52,157 bases of DNA from Longimicrobiales bacterium (GTDB taxonomy: Bacteria > Gemmatimonadota > Gemmatimonadetes > Longimicrobiales > Gaopeijiaceae): the NCBI GenBank assembly GCA_028284495.1, contig JANQRP010000036.1:1-52157 (forward strand), written 5' to 3'. Below the pieces are notes generated by a model. It was not told where the DNA came from and searched no databases. It was given only the letters and a program-made list of their open reading frames with translations. This document shows positions 51,597 to 52,157 of the stretch, piece after piece. Every line of letters begins with the position of its first letter. The stretch's first letter is position 1. The translations under genes were made by a program, and so were the position numbers.

Positions 51597-51902
51597 ATGA
51601 CGAAGACGAAGACCAGTCGGTACGACGTGGCCGAGCACCTCCGCACTCCGGAGGAGATGGCCGCCTACCTCGAGGCGTGCCTCGAGGAGGCGGATGGTGA
51701 TGCCGCGTTCGTTGCCAAGGCACTGGGAGACATCGCGCGCGCGAAGGGGATGACCGAGGTCGCTCGCGACGCCGGCCTTTCTCGCGAGAGCCTCTACAAG
51801 GCCTTATCGGGCGAGCGCACACCCAACTTCGATACCATCCTCAAGGTCGTCGGAGCCCTGGGTCTCAAGCTCCATGCAGAGGCGGCACCGCTGGTGAAGT
51901 AG
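51597..51902 (+). CDS. HigA-like antitoxin
   Basis: A 101-aa antitoxin of the addiction-module antidote group. The N-terminal toxin-binding arm is YDVAEHLRTPEEMAAYLEAC, and the helix-turn-helix domain is IARAKGMTEVARDAGLSRES with LYKALSGERTPNFDTILKVV. The end GALGLKLHAEAAP is typical. It neutralises the upstream toxin and probably represses the operon. It lies 6 bp after the toxin stop. The toxin-first order matches HigBA-type modules. Confidence 0.93.
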   Translation: MTKTKTSRYDVAEHLRTPEEMAAYLEACLEEADGDAAFVAKALGDIARAKGMTEVARDAGLSRESLYKALSGERTPNFDTILKVVGALGLKLHAEAAPLVK

Positions 51903-51921
51903 GACGGCTAAGCGGCGGCCT

Positions 51922-52112
51922 CGGCTAACTGAATGTATCTGGACTCCTCCCCCTCCTGGACCAAGAGCGGTGGTGAGTTTGAGGCGGCGGAGGTCGCGAC
52001 TGCAGTCGTATCTTCGGCCCGTTGTGCGGACGACGTGTTCGCCCCGGCCATGATGGAAAGTCGCGCAGGGTGCCAATCGTTGCCTCGACCCCGTGATGAC
52101 TTCAGTTATCGG
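51922..52112 (+). repeat. Tentative attC-like site 2
   Basis: The R'' box CGGCTAAC (51922-51929) is exactly complementary to the 5' end of its cassette. TAACTGAA (51926-51933) pairs with TTCAGTTA (52101-52108), and the R' box would be GTTATCGG (52105-52112), much like the cassette 1 junction GTTATGGG. The left end also resembles site 1 (TAACTAAATGT and TAACTGAATGT). At 191 nt it is longer than most attC sites, and inner pairing is weak. A nearer R' such as GTTGTGC (52021-52027) is possible. Confidence 0.45.
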
Positions 52113-52157
52113 CCCCGCCCTGCGCCGGTCGGACCGTGCGCCATCTCTATCTCGGTG

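Larger units (their letters stand above)
51215..52105 (+). mobile_element. Putative integron gene cassette 2 (toxin-antitoxin)
   Basis: A unit of about 890 bp beginning TTAGCCG and carrying a promoter, a toxin and an antitoxin gene. The 5' GTTAGCCG (51214-51221) is the exact reverse complement of CGGCTAAC (51922-51929) after the antitoxin. The right boundary is tentative because the second attC is long. Toxin-antitoxin cassettes with their own promoter are well known in sedentary integrons. Confidence 0.55.

Overview
The window is high-G+C bacterial chromosome, probably Gemmatimonadota or a close relative. That placement is an inference from gene content: three PadR plus ADOP-type permease pairs, five six-bladed beta-propeller (GxGPGE) lipoproteins or secreted proteins, DUF2911/DUF6265/FAS1 proteins, TonB-dependent receptors, and frequent GTG starts. 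No rRNA, tRNA, CRISPR array or insertion sequence was seen.

Layout: 1-2.5 kb holds a XerC-type recombinase, a DUF6265 protein and a divergent AraC regulator. 2.5-5.5 kb is an argR-proB-proA operon on the minus strand. 5.6-9.6 kb holds three beta-propeller proteins, one broken by an in-frame TAG. 9.7-12.8 kb holds a membrane protein, a 2OG-Fe(II) oxygenase-like protein and a DUF2911 protein. 12.86-13.26 kb is an unannotated, hairpin-dense leader or ncRNA with its own promoter, ending in an intrinsic terminator just before the DUF2911 gene. 13.4-18.9 kb holds an NTF2-like lipoprotein, an outer-membrane barrel, an ABC-like ATPase, a PQQ quinoprotein and an unknown gene behind a palindromic operator. 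19-23.7 kb holds two GT-C type membrane glycosyltransferases and another propeller. 23.8-27.5 kb is a siderophore-type TonB receptor overlapping its binding-protein gene. 28.4-29.6 kb holds a small membrane protein and an ArsR-SRPBCC pair. 29.6-32.7 kb is the first PadR-ADOP pair. 33-39.2 kb is a Fec-like surface-signalling set (ECF sigma, FecR, STN-TonB receptor) plus a four-domain fasciclin lipoprotein. The sigma and fasciclin genes share a bipartite promoter motif. 39.3-42.9 kb holds an AbgT transporter, a cytochrome c and a propeller. 43-50.2 kb holds two more PadR-ADOP pairs and a DUF2461 gene.

From about 50.4 kb to the end the sequence changes character. Lower-G+C DNA carries what look like two integron gene cassettes. 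One encodes an unknown PD-(D/E)XK-like protein; the other encodes a RelE/HigB-HigA type toxin-antitoxin pair. The cassette boundaries obey the integron rule that the 5' end of each cassette (GTTATGGG, GTTAGCCG) is the exact reverse complement of the R'' box after its gene (CCCATAAC, CGGCTAAC). No integron integrase is visible in the window.

The observations most worth follow-up are the cassette array, the structured leader with terminator at 12.86-13.22 kb, and the shared ECF promoter motif linking a Fec-like signalling system to a fasciclin protein.
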